Source of the DNA: CAZSMK01 sp964608095
GTDB lineage: Bacteria; Sumerlaeota; Sumerlaeia; MWCT01; JAGHBZ01
DNA: 54,723 bases
Reading direction: 5' to 3'
Assembly: GCA_964608095.1 (NCBI GenBank)
Contig: CAZSMK010000008.1
Location: 1 to 54,723 of the forward strand
Shown: piece by piece, positions 8,250-18,453 of the stretch
Layout of the letters: the number at the start of each line of letters is the position of its first letter
Position numbering within the stretch: the first letter of the stretch is position 1
Notes under the pieces: generated by a model
Seen by the model: the letters and a program-made list of their open reading frames with translations, nothing else
The model's database searches: none
Told to the model about the DNA's origin: nothing
Made by a program: the position numbers and the translations under genes

Positions 8250-11200
8250 ATGAAAAAAGAAGCAGAAAAAAAGAATATGCATTCAGTCATACTTGATTCC
8301 GACATTTATACGGAAGAGGTGGATTGGAACAAGATCCATGCAATGGCGAAGATAAGTTTAGCCTCGCCTGAGCAGATCTTGCAATGGTCGCGACGACATT
8401 GTCGTCAAACGGACCGTTACGGACGCTGTCGGTGTGGTAAGACGCCTGAAGAACAGGCAAAATGTCCCTTCGGTGAAGTAAAAAAACCGGAGACCATAAA
8501 TTACCGGACATTCAAGCCGGAGAAAGACGGGCTTTTCTGTGAACGAATTTTCGGTCCGGTCAAGGACTGGGAATGTGCGTGCGGAAAGTATAAACGCGTC
8601 AAGTATAAAGGTATCATCTGCGATCGATGCGGAGTAGAGGTGACTGAGTCACGTGTCAGACGTATTCGAATGGGGCATATTAAGCTTGCCGCACCTGTTT
8701 GCCATATCTGGTTCTATCGAGGCACCTCGTCAAAGATCAGCAATCTCCTTGATGTCAGCTCGAAGGACCTGCACAAGATCGTCTATTTCCAGGAATACGT
8801 GGTCGTCGATCCCGGTGAGACTTCACTCAAAGAAAAACAGCTCCTGATTGAAGATGAATACCGAAAATATAAAGAGATGTATGGCAACAAAGTAGTTATA
8901 ATGACCGGCGCGGAAGCGGTAAAGAAGATGCTCGAGCGATTGGATATAGAGGAGTTGAGTAACCGCCTGGCGATTGAGATGAGAGAGTCCACCTCCGCCC
9001 AGAAAAGAACCAAAGTCATCAAACGTCTTAAAGTGGTGGAAAGTTTCCGCGGGTCGGGTAACAAACCTGAGTGGATGGTGCTCGAGGTACTTCCCGTACT
9101 CCCGCCTGATCTTCGTCCCCTTGTCCATCTTGACGGCGGCAGGTTTGCCACCTCGGATCTCAATGACCTCTACCGTCGTGTAATTAACCGTAATAATCGA
9201 TTACGACGCTTGATAGAGTTAAGAGCGCCGGAGGTGATTCTCAAAAACGAAAAGCGAATGCTTCAAGAAGCAGTCGACGCCTTGTTTGACAACACACGGC
9301 GTCTTCGCCCCATTAAGGGACACAATAACCGTCCGTTGAAGTCCCTCAGCGATATGTTGAAAGGTAAACAGGGACGGTTTCGTCAGAACCTTCTCGGGAA
9401 ACGAGTAGATTACTCTGGACGTTCGGTTATCGTAGTAGGACCGGAACTGAAATTCAACGAATGCGGTCTCCCCAAAAGGATGTGTCTCGAACTTTTCGAC
9501 CCCTTCATAATCAGGGAATTACTCCGTCGCGGTCATTGTGCCACCATTAAGAATGCAAAAAAGATGATCGAACACGAAGACCCGGTGGTCTATGATATTC
9601 TGGACGACATCATTAAAGACCATCCGGTGCTTCTTAACCGTGCGCCTACCTTGCACAGGCTCGGGGTGCAGGCTTTCTATCCTACCCTTATCGAGGGGAA
9701 AGCAATACAGTTACATCCCCTGGCATGCGCTGCGTTTAATGCTGACTTTGACGGCGACCAGATGGCGGTTCATATTCCCTTATCCGCAGAGACAAAACTC
9801 GAAGCCAAGATTCTGCTTCTTGCAGAAAACAATATTCTCTCACCGGCACATGGAAAACCCATTGCCACCCCTTCTCAGGATATGGTGCTTGGATGCTACT
9901 ATCTCACCCGAATCAAGCGAGGCGGACGCGGTGAAGGAAAGTTCTTTGCATCACCTGAAGAAGCAATATTCGCCTATCAAAGTGGCGTAGTTGAACTCCA
10001 GACAGAAATCAATGTTCGCATAAACGGTACCAGGATTAAAACTTCCCCCGGAAGACTCATATTCAACGAGGTGTTACTCCCGGAAGTGAGTTATTTCGAT
10101 GACCAGTATGCTTTCTCAAATGAAGTCCTGGACAAGAAGTCATTGAGTGATGTCATAACCATATTATACACCAAATGCGGTTCCAGGCGTGCGACGATTG
10201 TTATGGACAAGATAAAGGAGTTAGGCTTTCACTATGCACGAAAGTCCGGCGTTTCTTTCGCCATTGATGAGCTTGTAGTTCCGCCAACAAAGCCGATTAC
10301 GCTCGAAGATACAAGGAAAGAAGTAACTAAAGTCCAGCAACTTTACGAAAAAGGTGTTATCACTAATGAAGAACGCTATCATAAGATTATAGACTTGTGG
10401 ACGCAAGCCTCGGACCAGATAGCAAACGACCTTCTTGTGTATTTGAAGCAGCACAAAGAAGGATTCAACTCCATTTACATGATGGCGGTCAGCGGTGCAC
10501 GAGGGAGCGAGACCCAGATTCGTCAGCTTGCAGGTATGCGTGGGTTGATGCAACGACCGCTTAAACGAATCACCGGCGCCGTTGGTGAAATTATTGAGTC
10601 GCCGATTCAGTCGAACTTCAGGGAAGGACTGACTGTTGTTGAATATTTTATCTCCACACATGGTGCAAGAAAAGGTCTTGCCGATACTGCATTGAAGACA
10701 TCTGATGCAGGCTATCTTACCCGGCGACTTGTTGACGTTTCACAGGAATTAATCGTAACTGAAGAAGACTGTGGCACATTCAATTTCATCCTGGTCAAAG
10801 CATTGAAAGAACTTACTCCTGAAGGCGAACGAGAACTCTTGCCTTTACGCGATAGAATAATTGGTCGTGTTGTTGCAAAAGACATTGTTCATCCATCTAC
10901 CAATAAAATTATATGTCCCCGAAATGAAGAAATAACCGAAGATATCGCCGATGATATTACCGAATCCGGCATCGAGGAAATCCCGATTCGCTCAGTCCTG
11001 ACCTGCAATACTCGCCGAGGCGTTTGTGCGAAATGTTATGGACGCAATCTGGCGAACGGGAGAATGGTCGAACTTGGTGAGGCGGTGGGTGTTATTGCCG
11101 CACAATCAATCGGGGAACCCGGTACTCAGTTGACGCTTCGAACCTTCCACGTCGGCGGCACGGCAAGCCGTGAAGTCGAAGGCTGGTACCAGGCAACCGC

Positions 11201-12536
11201 GGAAGGCTATCTTAAATTCAAAACCCTGCGCCTTGTGCAACATGCCGAGGGCTGGAAGGTCGTCACCAACCGCCGTGGGAGTATCACAATTCAAGACGAA
11301 GACGGCAATACCCTGCAAACAATTCCTTCTATACCCTATGGTTCTCGCATCGTAAAGAATGATGGCGATCATGTGACAAAGGGTGAAAAAATCGTTGTGT
11401 ACGACCCACACCATATTCCGATCATTGCTGACTGCGACGGAATACTCAAATTCGATGACATCATTAAAGGTGTAACGATGAAGATGGAAGTTGATCCGAT
11501 GACGGGTGTTGCGCAGATGGTGATCAGCGAATATAAAGAAGAGCGCCATCCTCAGTTGATTATAGTAGACGAGAAAGGTGAAATTCTTTTTCAGTATCCG
11601 TTATCTGCAGCGTCGATTATCAGCCGAGGTTTGAACGACGGTATTCGTGTCCAGGCTGGCCAGGTCCTTGCGCGACTGCCACGCGTTAAAGCCAAAAGTC
11701 GAGATATTACTGGTGGATTGCCGCGTATCGATGAACTGTTTGAAGCGCGACGACCCAAAGATTTCGCCTACTTAAGTGAAATAGACGGCGTCTTCAAGTT
11801 TAAAGGAATAGCGCGCGGTGCACGAAAGGTCGCCGTCGTTGCGGATAGCGGGGACGAACGTCAATACTCCATTCCTATCACCCGACATCTTCTCGTTCGC
11901 GATGGTGAACAAGTCGAAGCAGGTGATAAACTCACCGACGGTTCTGTCAATCCCCACGACATTCTCCGCATTAAAGGCGAGAAAGCCGTTATGCAGTTCT
12001 TGCTCGACGAGGTACAGAGCGTTTACCGGTTACAGAGCGTGACTATCAACGATAAACATGCAGAATGCATCATCCGGCAGATGTTGCGCAAGGTCGTTAT
12101 CGATGACGTAGGAAGCACCCGGTTCCTCTACGGACAGCTGGTTAACAAATGGCGTTTCCAGGAAGAAAACGAACAAATCATAGCCGAGGGCGGACAACCT
12201 GCCACGGCAAAACCCAAACTGCTCGGTATCACAAAATCATCGCTGGAAACTGAATCTTTTATCTCCGCCGCCTCTTTCCAGGAGACCACACGCGTGCTTA
12301 CCGACGCTGCGATTAAAGGTCGAGTTGATTATCTCTACGGGCTGAAGGAAAATGTGATAATGGGTCTCTTAATACCCGCAGGTACGGGTCTCCCACAATA
12401 TCGTCAGATTGACGCTGTAAGTAATGAAGCGATCCAGGAAGGACTTGAAAAGCTCGAAAAGGAAGAAGCAAAGACCGCTGAAGGGAAAAATGAGTCAAAA
12501 TCCAAAGCTAAAACAAAGAAATCAAAGAAGAAGTGA
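8250..12536 (+). CDS. rpoC: DNA-directed RNA polymerase subunit beta'
   Basis: The 1428-residue beta' subunit carries the catalytic magnesium motif NADFDGDQM at 497-505 (Asp499, 501, 503). The N-terminal zinc ribbon has Cys109, 111, 124 and 127. A second zinc site appears near VLTCNTRRGVCAKC, and the trigger-loop/bridge region has GEPGTQLTLRTFHVGG. About 26 extra residues (about 48-73) with Cys51, 60, 62 and 72 sit between LQWS and FGEVKKPETINYRTF, where typical proteins read SWSYGEVKKPE directly. The tail is lysine-rich. The AAGGGGGACG ribosome binding site fits the ATG at 8250. It is cotranscribed with rpoB after 54 bases. Confidence 0.98.
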   Translation: MKKEAEKKNMHSVILDSDIYTEEVDWNKIHAMAKISLASPEQILQWSRRHCRQTDRYGRCRCGKTPEEQAKCPFGEVKKPETINYRTFKPEKDGLFCERIFGPVKDWECACGKYKRVKYKGIICDRCGVEVTESRVRRIRMGHIKLAAPVCHIWFYRGTSSKISNLLDVSSKDLHKIVYFQEYVVVDPGETSLKEKQLLIEDEYRKYKEMYGNKVVIMTGAEAVKKMLERLDIEELSNRLAIEMRESTSAQKRTKVIKRLKVVESFRGSGNKPEWMVLEVLPVLPPDLRPLVHLDGGRFATSDLNDLYRRVINRNNRLRRLIELRAPEVILKNEKRMLQEAVDALFDNTRRLRPIKGHNNRPLKSLSDMLKGKQGRFRQNLLGKRVDYSGRSVIVVGPELKFNECGLPKRMCLELFDPFIIRELLRRGHCATIKNAKKMIEHEDPVVYDILDDIIKDHPVLLNRAPTLHRLGVQAFYPTLIEGKAIQLHPLACAAFNADFDGDQMAVHIPLSAETKLEAKILLLAENNILSPAHGKPIATPSQDMVLGCYYLTRIKRGGRGEGKFFASPEEAIFAYQSGVVELQTEINVRINGTRIKTSPGRLIFNEVLLPEVSYFDDQYAFSNEVLDKKSLSDVITILYTKCGSRRATIVMDKIKELGFHYARKSGVSFAIDELVVPPTKPITLEDTRKEVTKVQQLYEKGVITNEERYHKIIDLWTQASDQIANDLLVYLKQHKEGFNSIYMMAVSGARGSETQIRQLAGMRGLMQRPLKRITGAVGEIIESPIQSNFREGLTVVEYFISTHGARKGLADTALKTSDAGYLTRRLVDVSQELIVTEEDCGTFNFILVKALKELTPEGERELLPLRDRIIGRVVAKDIVHPSTNKIICPRNEEITEDIADDITESGIEEIPIRSVLTCNTRRGVCAKCYGRNLANGRMVELGEAVGVIAAQSIGEPGTQLTLRTFHVGGTASREVEGWYQATAEGYLKFKTLRLVQHAEGWKVVTNRRGSITIQDEDGNTLQTIPSIPYGSRIVKNDGDHVTKGEKIVVYDPHHIPIIADCDGILKFDDIIKGVTMKMEVDPMTGVAQMVISEYKEERHPQLIIVDEKGEILFQYPLSAASIISRGLNDGIRVQAGQVLARLPRVKAKSRDITGGLPRIDELFEARRPKDFAYLSEIDGVFKFKGIARGARKVAVVADSGDERQYSIPITRHLLVRDGEQVEAGDKLTDGSVNPHDILRIKGEKAVMQFLLDEVQSVYRLQSVTINDKHAECIIRQMLRKVVIDDVGSTRFLYGQLVNKWRFQEENEQIIAEGGQPATAKPKLLGITKSSLETESFISAASFQETTRVLTDAAIKGRVDYLYGLKENVIMGLLIPAGTGLPQYRQIDAVSNEAIQEGLEKLEKEEAKTAEGKNESKSKAKTKKSKKK

Positions 12537-12566
12537 ATAATTTATCGCGAAAGGTAGGATGATATT

Positions 12567-12612
12567 AACGGGTAAGGACTCGCTTAAGGAGTTCTTGCCC
12601 GTTTTCTTTTAT
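12567..12612 (+). terminator. Intrinsic terminator of the rpoBC operon
   Basis: AACGGGTAAGGACTC at 12567-12581 pairs with GAGTTCTTGCCCGTT at 12589-12603 with two G-U pairs. TTCTTTT follows. It ends the long ribosomal protein/RNA polymerase operon 31 bases after the rpoC stop, so rpsL, rpsG and fusA do not follow here. Confidence 0.88.
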
Positions 12613-12744
12613 ATTCTCATGCCTTCCATCCTTGTAGCATCTCGTCAGTGATAGAGCAGGGATTAATATACAATGTCAATAATACATCTCCTCATATTTC
12701 GCAAGGATATAGCGTCATTAATTGAGACGGCATGGAAAAACGTA

Positions 12745-12774
12745 TTGACAGTATCACGTAGAGTAACGGTTAAT
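12745..12774 (+). promoter_or_regulatory. Possible promoter for lptF
   Basis: A consensus TTGACA lies at 12745-12750. An 18-base spacer leads to GTTAAT at 12769-12774. The -35 is perfect but the -10 is weak. It sits between the rpoC terminator and lptF. Confidence 0.4.
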
Positions 12775-12820
12775 GGTATTTTTTAAAGTTTGTTGAGTTT
12801 GAAGAATCAGGAGAAAAGTT

Positions 12821-13993
12821 GTGCGCATAGTAAGGCGTTATATTTTGAAAGAGATATCGGGTCCTTTTTTACTCGGTCTTTTCACCTTCACTTTTTTACT
12901 CCTTGCTAACAAGATGTTCCGCTATATGGACCTCCTGATCGCACACGGGATCGGCATTGGCTCAGTTCTCGACTTGTTCTTCCTCCTCATGCTGAGCCTT
13001 CTTTCTCTTACCATTCCCATGGCAAGCCTTGTTGGAGTATTGATAGGTTTGGGCAGATTAACTATGGACAAGGAGATGCTTGCCTTGAGAATCAATGGGA
13101 TCAACCTGTTCCGCGCCTTTTCTCCCGTTATCGCCGTTGCAACTTTGTTTACTTGCATTATGATAGTCTCCAATTTTACGGTAATGCCTAAGCTGATGCT
13201 CCGCATCACAGACCTTGTTTACAACCTCGAGTTTAAGCTATTAACGTCCCTCGAGCCAAACCGCTTTTATGATAACATCGAAACCGGAGATATGGATTTA
13301 AGCCTTTATTTTGCCGACAAAACCAAAGACCAGACGCTCAAAGAACTACAACTAAAGGTATCGCAATCGGTGTATATACCCCAGACCGATGAGAATGGCG
13401 AAGTTACCTACATTAAAAAGAAACGTCAGATACTCATAATGGCAAAGGAGGGAAAGATTATCCCGGGTGAAAAAGAACGAATATTGCGAATATATTTGAC
13501 CAACGGCAGCATCATACCGCTGACCGAGCACGACTCAAAAGAAAATACGATTATTCATTTCGAGGAGCTTCATCGGACCTTGACGCCTGAATTGTCGGGG
13601 TTCAAAGGAGGTGAATACCAGAAACGTCCTCGTGAGATGACACTGGACGAGATGCAGGCTCAGATGGATGCATACCGCGAACGCGGTCGCGACAAAGACC
13701 TGAAACGTCTCAGGGAAATCCAGAAAGAGCTTTTTCAGCGCCTGTCTATTCCAATGGCCTGTGTGGCGTTCGTATTGTTAGGCATACCCCTCGCCCTCAT
13801 AATCCGCCCGAGCGGAAAATCTGCCGGCTTTGCCTTATCGTTCGCTTTGCTCTTTCTCTATTTCGTCATGCTGAAATGGGGTTCCACCCTGATTGAGGAG
13901 AGATCCGGCTCATTCTGGATCGCCATCTTCCTCCCGAACATTATACTGGGCGCAATCGGCAGTATCTTGATGTACTTCGAGATACGAAAATAA
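12821..13993 (+). CDS. lptF: Lipopolysaccharide export permease, LptF/LptG (YjgP/YjgQ) family
   Basis: The 390-residue inner-membrane protein has the family layout. Three N-terminal membrane segments lie at about 12-125, beginning RRYILKEISGPFLLGLFTFTFLL. A periplasmic beta-jellyroll follows (about 130-300), then three C-terminal segments (about 305-388). LptF and LptG form the transmembrane part of LptB2FG, which extracts lipopolysaccharide toward LptC and LptA. It starts with GTG after CAGGAGAAAAG. LptD follows directly, so export and outer-membrane insertion are encoded together. Whether this is LptF or LptG cannot be settled because no second paralogue is present. Confidence 0.88.
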   Translation: MRIVRRYILKEISGPFLLGLFTFTFLLLANKMFRYMDLLIAHGIGIGSVLDLFFLLMLSLLSLTIPMASLVGVLIGLGRLTMDKEMLALRINGINLFRAFSPVIAVATLFTCIMIVSNFTVMPKLMLRITDLVYNLEFKLLTSLEPNRFYDNIETGDMDLSLYFADKTKDQTLKELQLKVSQSVYIPQTDENGEVTYIKKKRQILIMAKEGKIIPGEKERILRIYLTNGSIIPLTEHDSKENTIIHFEELHRTLTPELSGFKGGEYQKRPREMTLDEMQAQMDAYRERGRDKDLKRLREIQKELFQRLSIPMACVAFVLLGIPLALIIRPSGKSAGFALSFALLFLYFVMLKWGSTLIEERSGSFWIAIFLPNIILGAIGSILMYFEIRK

Positions 13994-14164
13994 TGATTGA
14001 ATATTCCAATCCGGCGATATACCCTTTTGGCATATTATATATGGCATAGTACATACTGGGGGCAGAAATATCCTTACGTCATCTCTGGAGGTTAAGAATT
14101 GTGACCGATTCTGGAACAGTAATAAAAGAAAGGAAACAAAACCTGCCCGAGGGAGAAAAACGAG

Positions 14165-16777
14165 GTGAAGCGCCTGAGATTCATTAGCTTTTTATTACTT
14201 TTCTTACTTATAACAAACTTGCCTTCGACTTTATGCAATGCGCAAGAAACTGTGACGGAAGAAGAAGCGCCCGTTTCTTTTGCTCTTACGCCCCTTACCA
14301 CGGAAGAAACCCCTGAAGTATACCGAATCGAGTCCGACAATCTTCTCGATTATGATGCAGAGAGTGGAATCGTCTACGGGAAAAAGCGAACAAAGGTCTA
14401 TTATGGAAAGTATTATCTCGAGGCGGATGAGATAATTCTGAATGACCGAACAAAGGAAGTTCAGGCAAGAGGATCGGTTATTCTGCGTTCTCCTCTCGAT
14501 GAAGTCGAGGCTGACTATATCCGCTACAATTTCGACCAGAACCGTGGATATGCTGAGGGCATGTATGGGCGGCACAATTATCTCTTTTTCAAGTCGCCGA
14601 AAGATGAAGAAGAGCCTGCCTTTTTGAGACTGAGCGAGGATGAAGCATTACTGCGTGATGCCTCATTTACGAACTGCGATTTCAGTACGCCTCATTATCG
14701 AGTCAGGGCAAAGGAATTTTTGATTTATACAAACGAGCGTATCTTTGCCCGGAGTGCGGTACTCTATGTGTGGGAATTTCCTGTATTCTATTTCCCCGTT
14801 TATTCCCGCTCGCTTCGCGAACACTCGCCATGGAGCTTTTTCCTCGGCTATTCATCACGGCTCGGTTATTACCTCCGAATAGGCTACGATTATTGGCACC
14901 GTCTCGATGAACCCATGGTCGGGGATGAATCGAAGACTATCCGTAGAAGCACCGGTCATCTTGCCGCTCACCTGGATTATTTTTCAGACCGTGGTATCGG
15001 CTATGGCCTTACCTACAAATACCGTTTTCACTATGACAAACATCGCGGTGAACTGCTGCTCTATAACATCGACGATGAGGGACGCATTCTCGAGGGTGAG
15101 GAGCAAGACGAAGACCGATGGGTTGCCCGCATAATGCATAGGTCGGAAATCTTGAATGACCTTGTTCTCCTGTTGGATATCGACCAATTAAGCGATCCCG
15201 AAGTCTACTGGGATTTTGTCGACCGGTTTGCCCTTATCGAACGAGGTCGGCTCCCCGAGCGCCGCTCAAGGGTAGCATTAACTTTGAGACGCGATGACTT
15301 CATCGCACGGATTCTTGTTGAAGCAAAAGACCGCCTCTCACGCAACCGCATAACCAATTTTTCAAATCCCGGTGATAACGATCTGGACTTCGATGAAGAT
15401 CCCCTCAATCTCTGGGAAGATAGCGACGACAATGAAGGACTCAGGCGTAAAAGGTATGGAAGGGTCTCTGAACGGTTACCTCAGGTTACCTTTACGACAA
15501 ATAAGTTGAAGATACTTGATTTCCCTCTTTACTATAATGCGGATTTGAATATTATCAATAACCTTGACCGGGGTTTAAACTTAATCGACGACGGAGACGA
15601 CGCCTTTGTAAGAGGAGGCGATCTCTATCAAACACTCACCCATATCTTACGATTCAGCCCTCGTTATACACTTCTGACAAAATTGGGTGCGGGAATCTCT
15701 TATTTCAGTAGAGAATCGGACGATTATAATTATAAATTCCCGCCGGGCACGGTGTTTCCTGCAACTATAGATAATACCACCTTTGCGGATGAGAATTCCT
15801 TCATTCTGGGGACACGTCGCGTAAGCCTCAAGGATATCGATCCGTTTGCAGCATACGGCGACGCTGAAGTCAGGTTCAATGCACGGTTTACGGATTACGT
15901 CTCCGCCTTTCTGCGGTACAAGATACGGGAAAGCACCGATGACTCTATGGGAGAATATTATGAGAGTCTTGGCGACCAATTAGCAAAAGAAGATATTTAC
16001 AACTTTCGCACCAAAGAACACTTTATCGAAGGTAGAATCAACTATGCCTCCTCGTTCCCGAAAATCAATCTCTGGTTGAACGCGTGGCAGAACCTGCAAT
16101 CGGAATCAGATATTTACGCAAATGAGAAGTTGACCCATATCGGAATCGGCGGCGACTATAAAAATCAACCGGAAACCTTCACCTGGTCAGCCAGTATGAA
16201 CTATGAGAAACGCCAGATTCTCGACCCAACCGATCCTGCGGAGTACGAGGAAGATATTATCTACGGATATTCCGGGTTAATGTTTATTCCACCGCACCAC
16301 CGGTATTGGGCGAGCCTGGGGACTTCCGTCTATCATATCCTCGGCGAAGAAGACTCTTTCCGGACAGAGGGCGAATATTGGTGGGACTCTGAATTTGACC
16401 GACGCGACGAAGAATCCAGCTTTTCAGAAGAGGACACCGAGGTCACGGTTGACGCACGAGTCGGCGGACAAATCGGACCGAAGTATGTGCTTGAAACCGG
16501 GATGCAATACCACTCGCGTTATGATGGCATAAGGGGTTTTGAAATTATCCTCAAGCGCGATCTTCATGACTTTATCGCACAGGTAATGTTCAGCATGGAA
16601 CGCGACCTTTTCTCCTACGATGACGAAGGCCGGCGCGGCGAGGACTGGGAATGGGACATTCGCTTCGCCTTGGAGCTCAAGACGCCTTTCCTCGGCGACC
16701 AGAGGACTATCGGTCCCTCAGGAATAAGTACCCTGGTCGATACACAAAAAAACCTCCTGCTTGAAGAACAACTATAA
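14165..16777 (+). CDS. lptD: LPS-assembly protein LptD (OstA family outer-membrane protein)
   Basis: The 870-residue protein begins with a signal peptide (MKRLRFISFLLLFLLITNLP...) and starts with GTG. An OstA/LptA-like jellyroll follows at about 55-140 (YLEADEIILNDRTKEVQARGSV). The LptD block VLYVWEFPVFYFPVYSRSLREHSPW is near 200-224, followed by a long Tyr/Asp-rich region expected to form the outer-membrane beta-barrel. LptD receives lipopolysaccharide across the periplasm and inserts it in the outer leaflet. The paired cysteines of enterobacterial LptD are not apparent, which is common outside Proteobacteria. Its place after lptF supports the role. No lptE is visible. Confidence 0.88.
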   Translation: MKRLRFISFLLLFLLITNLPSTLCNAQETVTEEEAPVSFALTPLTTEETPEVYRIESDNLLDYDAESGIVYGKKRTKVYYGKYYLEADEIILNDRTKEVQARGSVILRSPLDEVEADYIRYNFDQNRGYAEGMYGRHNYLFFKSPKDEEEPAFLRLSEDEALLRDASFTNCDFSTPHYRVRAKEFLIYTNERIFARSAVLYVWEFPVFYFPVYSRSLREHSPWSFFLGYSSRLGYYLRIGYDYWHRLDEPMVGDESKTIRRSTGHLAAHLDYFSDRGIGYGLTYKYRFHYDKHRGELLLYNIDDEGRILEGEEQDEDRWVARIMHRSEILNDLVLLLDIDQLSDPEVYWDFVDRFALIERGRLPERRSRVALTLRRDDFIARILVEAKDRLSRNRITNFSNPGDNDLDFDEDPLNLWEDSDDNEGLRRKRYGRVSERLPQVTFTTNKLKILDFPLYYNADLNIINNLDRGLNLIDDGDDAFVRGGDLYQTLTHILRFSPRYTLLTKLGAGISYFSRESDDYNYKFPPGTVFPATIDNTTFADENSFILGTRRVSLKDIDPFAAYGDAEVRFNARFTDYVSAFLRYKIRESTDDSMGEYYESLGDQLAKEDIYNFRTKEHFIEGRINYASSFPKINLWLNAWQNLQSESDIYANEKLTHIGIGGDYKNQPETFTWSASMNYEKRQILDPTDPAEYEEDIIYGYSGLMFIPPHHRYWASLGTSVYHILGEEDSFRTEGEYWWDSEFDRRDEESSFSEEDTEVTVDARVGGQIGPKYVLETGMQYHSRYDGIRGFEIILKRDLHDFIAQVMFSMERDLFSYDDEGRRGEDWEWDIRFALELKTPFLGDQRTIGPSGISTLVDTQKNLLLEEQL

Positions 16778-16937
16778 GACACATCGCTAACTGACTTCTC
16801 AAAACTCCCAAGAAATGCGTGAGTTTATTCTGCGATTATCTCTCGCCGGACAGGAGTCCCTCACATTAGTGTTGAAGTTTCTTCAGAAAACGTTAGAATT
16901 GTCAAAACATTCAGCAAGTGAAAAGGATGAATGAAGC

Positions 16938-18422
16938 ATGAACCTTGTTGAGGCATTTATCGATAAAGTCAGCCCTAATCCCCAACGGGAGATTCTTCTC
17001 GACGAGGGAAGATGGTGGAAATACGGCAAGATATACAAATGCGCTTCAGCATTGAGTAGACTTATAGAATCTGCGGATAAAAGCCCTGAAAAAAATGTCG
17101 GCTTGCTTTTACCCAATTCAGCCGGATTCATATTCTCCTTTTTCGGTATCCTGATGGCGGGACGAACCGTCGTACCCCTCAATTGCCTTCTTAAACCGGC
17201 GGAATTATCATCCTTTGTAAAAAACTCCTCTATGGAGGTTATCCTGACGTCACACTTTTTTAAACCCCTTATTGACGCCGTCAACATGAATCCTGAGATT
17301 TCTCTCCGCCCACTCTATCTCGAAGACGTAATGCAAGAAATTTTTCAGGAATCTTCAACACCTTCTACTCCCAAACCAACTCACGAACATGATCCCGCAT
17401 GTCTGATTTATACATCTGGAACAGTCGGCAAACCCAAGGGAGTGCTTCTTTCTCATTACAATTTATTGAGCAACCAGGACAGTTCACGCCGTCACCTCGA
17501 TGTCAATCAAGACGACTGTTTGCTCTGCGTGTTACCCTTTTTCCACTCCTTTGGTATGACCACATCGCTTTTATTGCCTTTACTAACGGGTGCACGAATG
17601 GTCATCATGAAATCCTTCCATCCGGTAAATGTCCTGGACGCCGTCGCGAATCAGCGAATTACGGCGCTTTTACTTGTCCCCGGATTTATATACATACTTT
17701 CTGAATACGGGAAAATCCATAAAACAGACCTTTCATCGGTAAAATTTTGTGTGTCTGGTGGAGGGACTCTTCCTCCCCTGCTGGAAGAGAATTTTCCGGC
17801 TATTTTCAATAAGAGGATAGATAATGGATATGGTCTGACCGAAGCATCGCCCGTGGTATCAGCCAACAAAATGCATGCCTATAAAAAGGGCACTATCGGT
17901 CAGGCAATACCAGACGTCGAGATAAGTATATGGGACGAAACCGGTAACACCCTCGATGTCGGCGAAATGGGTGAAATAATGGTCAAAGGGGCAAACGTAA
18001 TGAAGGGATACTATAAATTGCCGGAGGAAACAGCGAAAACCATCGCTCCCAATGGATGGTTGCATACAGGCGACCTTGGCTTCCTCGATAGTGACGGATT
18101 CTTGACCATAACAGGGCGGAAGAAAGAACTGATTGTGTCAAGCGGCAAAAATATCTTTCCCGAAGAGGTGGAAACCGTGTTGATGATGCATCCCATGGTC
18201 GAGGACGCGGCGGTGGTCGGCGAAATAGATCCCAAACGGGGCGAACAGGTAATCGCCTTTATACGGGCGAAAAGTGGAGAGAATGTGAATGAACGCATGT
18301 TGAGACATCATTGTGCCACGATGCTTGCCGATTATAAAATACCCAGGAAATTTACCTTTGTCCATGAAATACCAAGAAACTTCCTGGGAAAAGTTCAACG
18401 CTTCCTTCTGACCAATTTATAA
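16938..18422 (+). CDS. AMP-binding acyl-CoA synthetase/ligase
   Basis: This 494-residue adenylate-forming enzyme belongs to the fatty acyl-CoA synthetase family (ANL superfamily). The P-loop-like motif LIYTSGTVGKPKG spans 156-168. YGLTEASPVV is the adenine and carboxylate pocket, TGDLGFLDSDGFLTITGRKKELI the hinge, and NFLGKVQR near the end carries the catalytic lysine of the thioesterification state. It activates a carboxylic acid with ATP and transfers it to CoA. The substrate is probably a fatty acid but cannot be fixed from sequence. No carrier-protein domain is fused. The start ATG follows GAAAAGGATG. Confidence 0.88.
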   Translation: MNLVEAFIDKVSPNPQREILLDEGRWWKYGKIYKCASALSRLIESADKSPEKNVGLLLPNSAGFIFSFFGILMAGRTVVPLNCLLKPAELSSFVKNSSMEVILTSHFFKPLIDAVNMNPEISLRPLYLEDVMQEIFQESSTPSTPKPTHEHDPACLIYTSGTVGKPKGVLLSHYNLLSNQDSSRRHLDVNQDDCLLCVLPFFHSFGMTTSLLLPLLTGARMVIMKSFHPVNVLDAVANQRITALLLVPGFIYILSEYGKIHKTDLSSVKFCVSGGGTLPPLLEENFPAIFNKRIDNGYGLTEASPVVSANKMHAYKKGTIGQAIPDVEISIWDETGNTLDVGEMGEIMVKGANVMKGYYKLPEETAKTIAPNGWLHTGDLGFLDSDGFLTITGRKKELIVSSGKNIFPEEVETVLMMHPMVEDAAVVGEIDPKRGEQVIAFIRAKSGENVNERMLRHHCATMLADYKIPRKFTFVHEIPRNFLGKVQRFLLTNL

Positions 18423-18453
18423 CCACCTGGACTTCCACACCGGAGAATTATGT

